A program made the translations under genes and the position numbers. Below the pieces are notes generated by a model. The model had not been told where the DNA came from. It worked only from the letters and a program-made list of their open reading frames with translations, and made no database searches. A stretch of DNA of 64,000 nucleotides from Clarkia xantiana subsp. parviflora (lineage: Eukaryota; Streptophyta; Magnoliopsida; Myrtales; Onagraceae): positions 14,663,134-14,727,133 of the forward strand of contig JAPTYO010000010.1 of NCBI GenBank assembly GCA_036873135.1, written 5' to 3'. Shown here in pieces: positions 63,118-64,000 of the stretch. Each line of letters opens with the position of its first letter. Position 1 is the stretch's first letter.

Positions 63118-64000
63118 ATAGAGGGGAGCGATGACATAAATAATAAATAAATATATATAGATAGATAGATGTTGTATTGTTATTGCTATAAATTAGTGTC
63201 GTCGAAAGCCACCAACATACAGTTGATCATACACTCATCTGTTATCATATCCTAACCCAGATAATTTATTCAAAATATGATGCGTGTATGGTGAGAAAAT
63301 GAAATACAATGCCTAACATTATTTATATTGCATAAGATTATTAGCATCTAACTCAATTAGTGTTAAAAATGAATGATTGTAAGGTGTAAAATTACCTTAA
63401 AATGGCGTTACTTTTTTCCCATATAGAGATCATATGTCCCATATTGGCAAAGTAAGACTCGATTATAAAGAACATCATCATCTACACACTGCAATAATCT
63501 TTTTCCTGCAAACTCAAACCACAAAAACTCTCTCTTTCGGTACGAAGGAAAATAAATAAATGGTTTCATCATTGACCATAGGCAAGGTCTAGTCTGCTGT
63601 AATCTTCAATCCATGGATATGATGCTCATCATTGGCCACATGTATATATAGAAATCTTTGATCATCAACAATTTCCAGCTTCATTTTCAAGCAACCAAAA
63701 CCTAACCCTCATCATTATCAACATTCACCAACGATCATATATGCCTCATTTCTTACCCTTTAAAAAAAGGGAATTCATTAATTCTATCTATCGACGAAAA
63801 AACGGATGATACTGTGAAATTAACTCAAAATAGAATAATCTGAAATACATAGCATCTCCTTTGTGTTCATTCCAGTCATACACTTACCCATACCCTTAAC
63901 AAACATGTTTATCATCAAATCACATCCAACACATTAGAGTAAAGATACCAACATAATTAAAACATTGAAACACTTAAGAATGAATAAAAAAAATACTAAT
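63118..64000. other. Intergenic, no gene seen
   Basis: AT-rich to balanced sequence without convincing frames or repeats, apart from a short TAGA repeat near 63158-63168. Confidence 0.5.

Overview
This is nuclear DNA from a flowering plant, most likely a eudicot. The evidence is the AT-rich background, spliced genes with GT-AG introns, plant-type gene families (PFP alpha subunit, FAR1-related protein, AHL AT-hook protein, U2AF small subunit) and a dense load of plant transposons. I cannot name the species.

Four host genes can be supported. U2AF35 (+, coding 25587-26441, one uninterrupted coding exon) encodes the small subunit of the splicing factor that reads the 3' splice site AG. PFP alpha (+, 29250-34652, 19 coding exons resolved here, 617 residues) encodes the regulatory subunit of the pyrophosphate-dependent phosphofructokinase. 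A FAR1-related gene (+, 43495-46604) has a long first exon and a short coiled-coil second exon. An AHL-type AT-hook/PPC gene (-, 48238-49107) lies tail to tail with it. These are ordinary single-copy-style plant genes and do not form a pathway or cluster.

1-2.0 kb: Helitron-type 3' ends, LTR-like promoter sequence and several small tandem repeats. 4.6-15.6 kb: a coding-free LTR retroelement on the minus strand, bounded by a 5-bp target duplication. It carries two tandem tRNA-like modules and is split by a near full-length LINE (7134-14363) with a perfect 16-bp target duplication. The LTR element itself sits next to a minus-strand Helitron 5' end (16273), giving an apparent three-level nest. 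16.7-18.6 kb: a Harbinger-like element holding a hAT-like insert and an ATATT microsatellite. 19.7 kb: a second Helitron 5' end of the same family in the opposite orientation. 22-24.7 kb: a Tourist-like element, then two copies of one hAT family nested in each other, each with a clean 8-bp duplication. 25.4-35 kb: U2AF35 and PFP alpha. 36.5 kb: a hAT MITE with an 8-bp duplication. 38-40 kb: a Helitron 3' end and a minus-strand reading frame with a PTB-like RRM. 40.8-42.6 kb: a Tourist-like element split by a 1.0-kb foldback element. 43-49 kb: the FAR1-related gene, a decayed copia reverse transcriptase and the AHL gene. 49-64 kb: gene-poor sequence with a tiny CACTA MITE, another Tourist-like element, a 55-bp-TIR element, a minus-strand Helitron with exon-like sequence inside, and a 5'-truncated LINE of the same kind as the first.

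The strongest unusual signals are the Helitron/LTR/LINE nest with LINE insertion at the A box of a tRNA-like module, the 1-kb palindromic GC-rich foldback element, the self-nested hAT family, and the hidden second exon of the FAR1-related gene.
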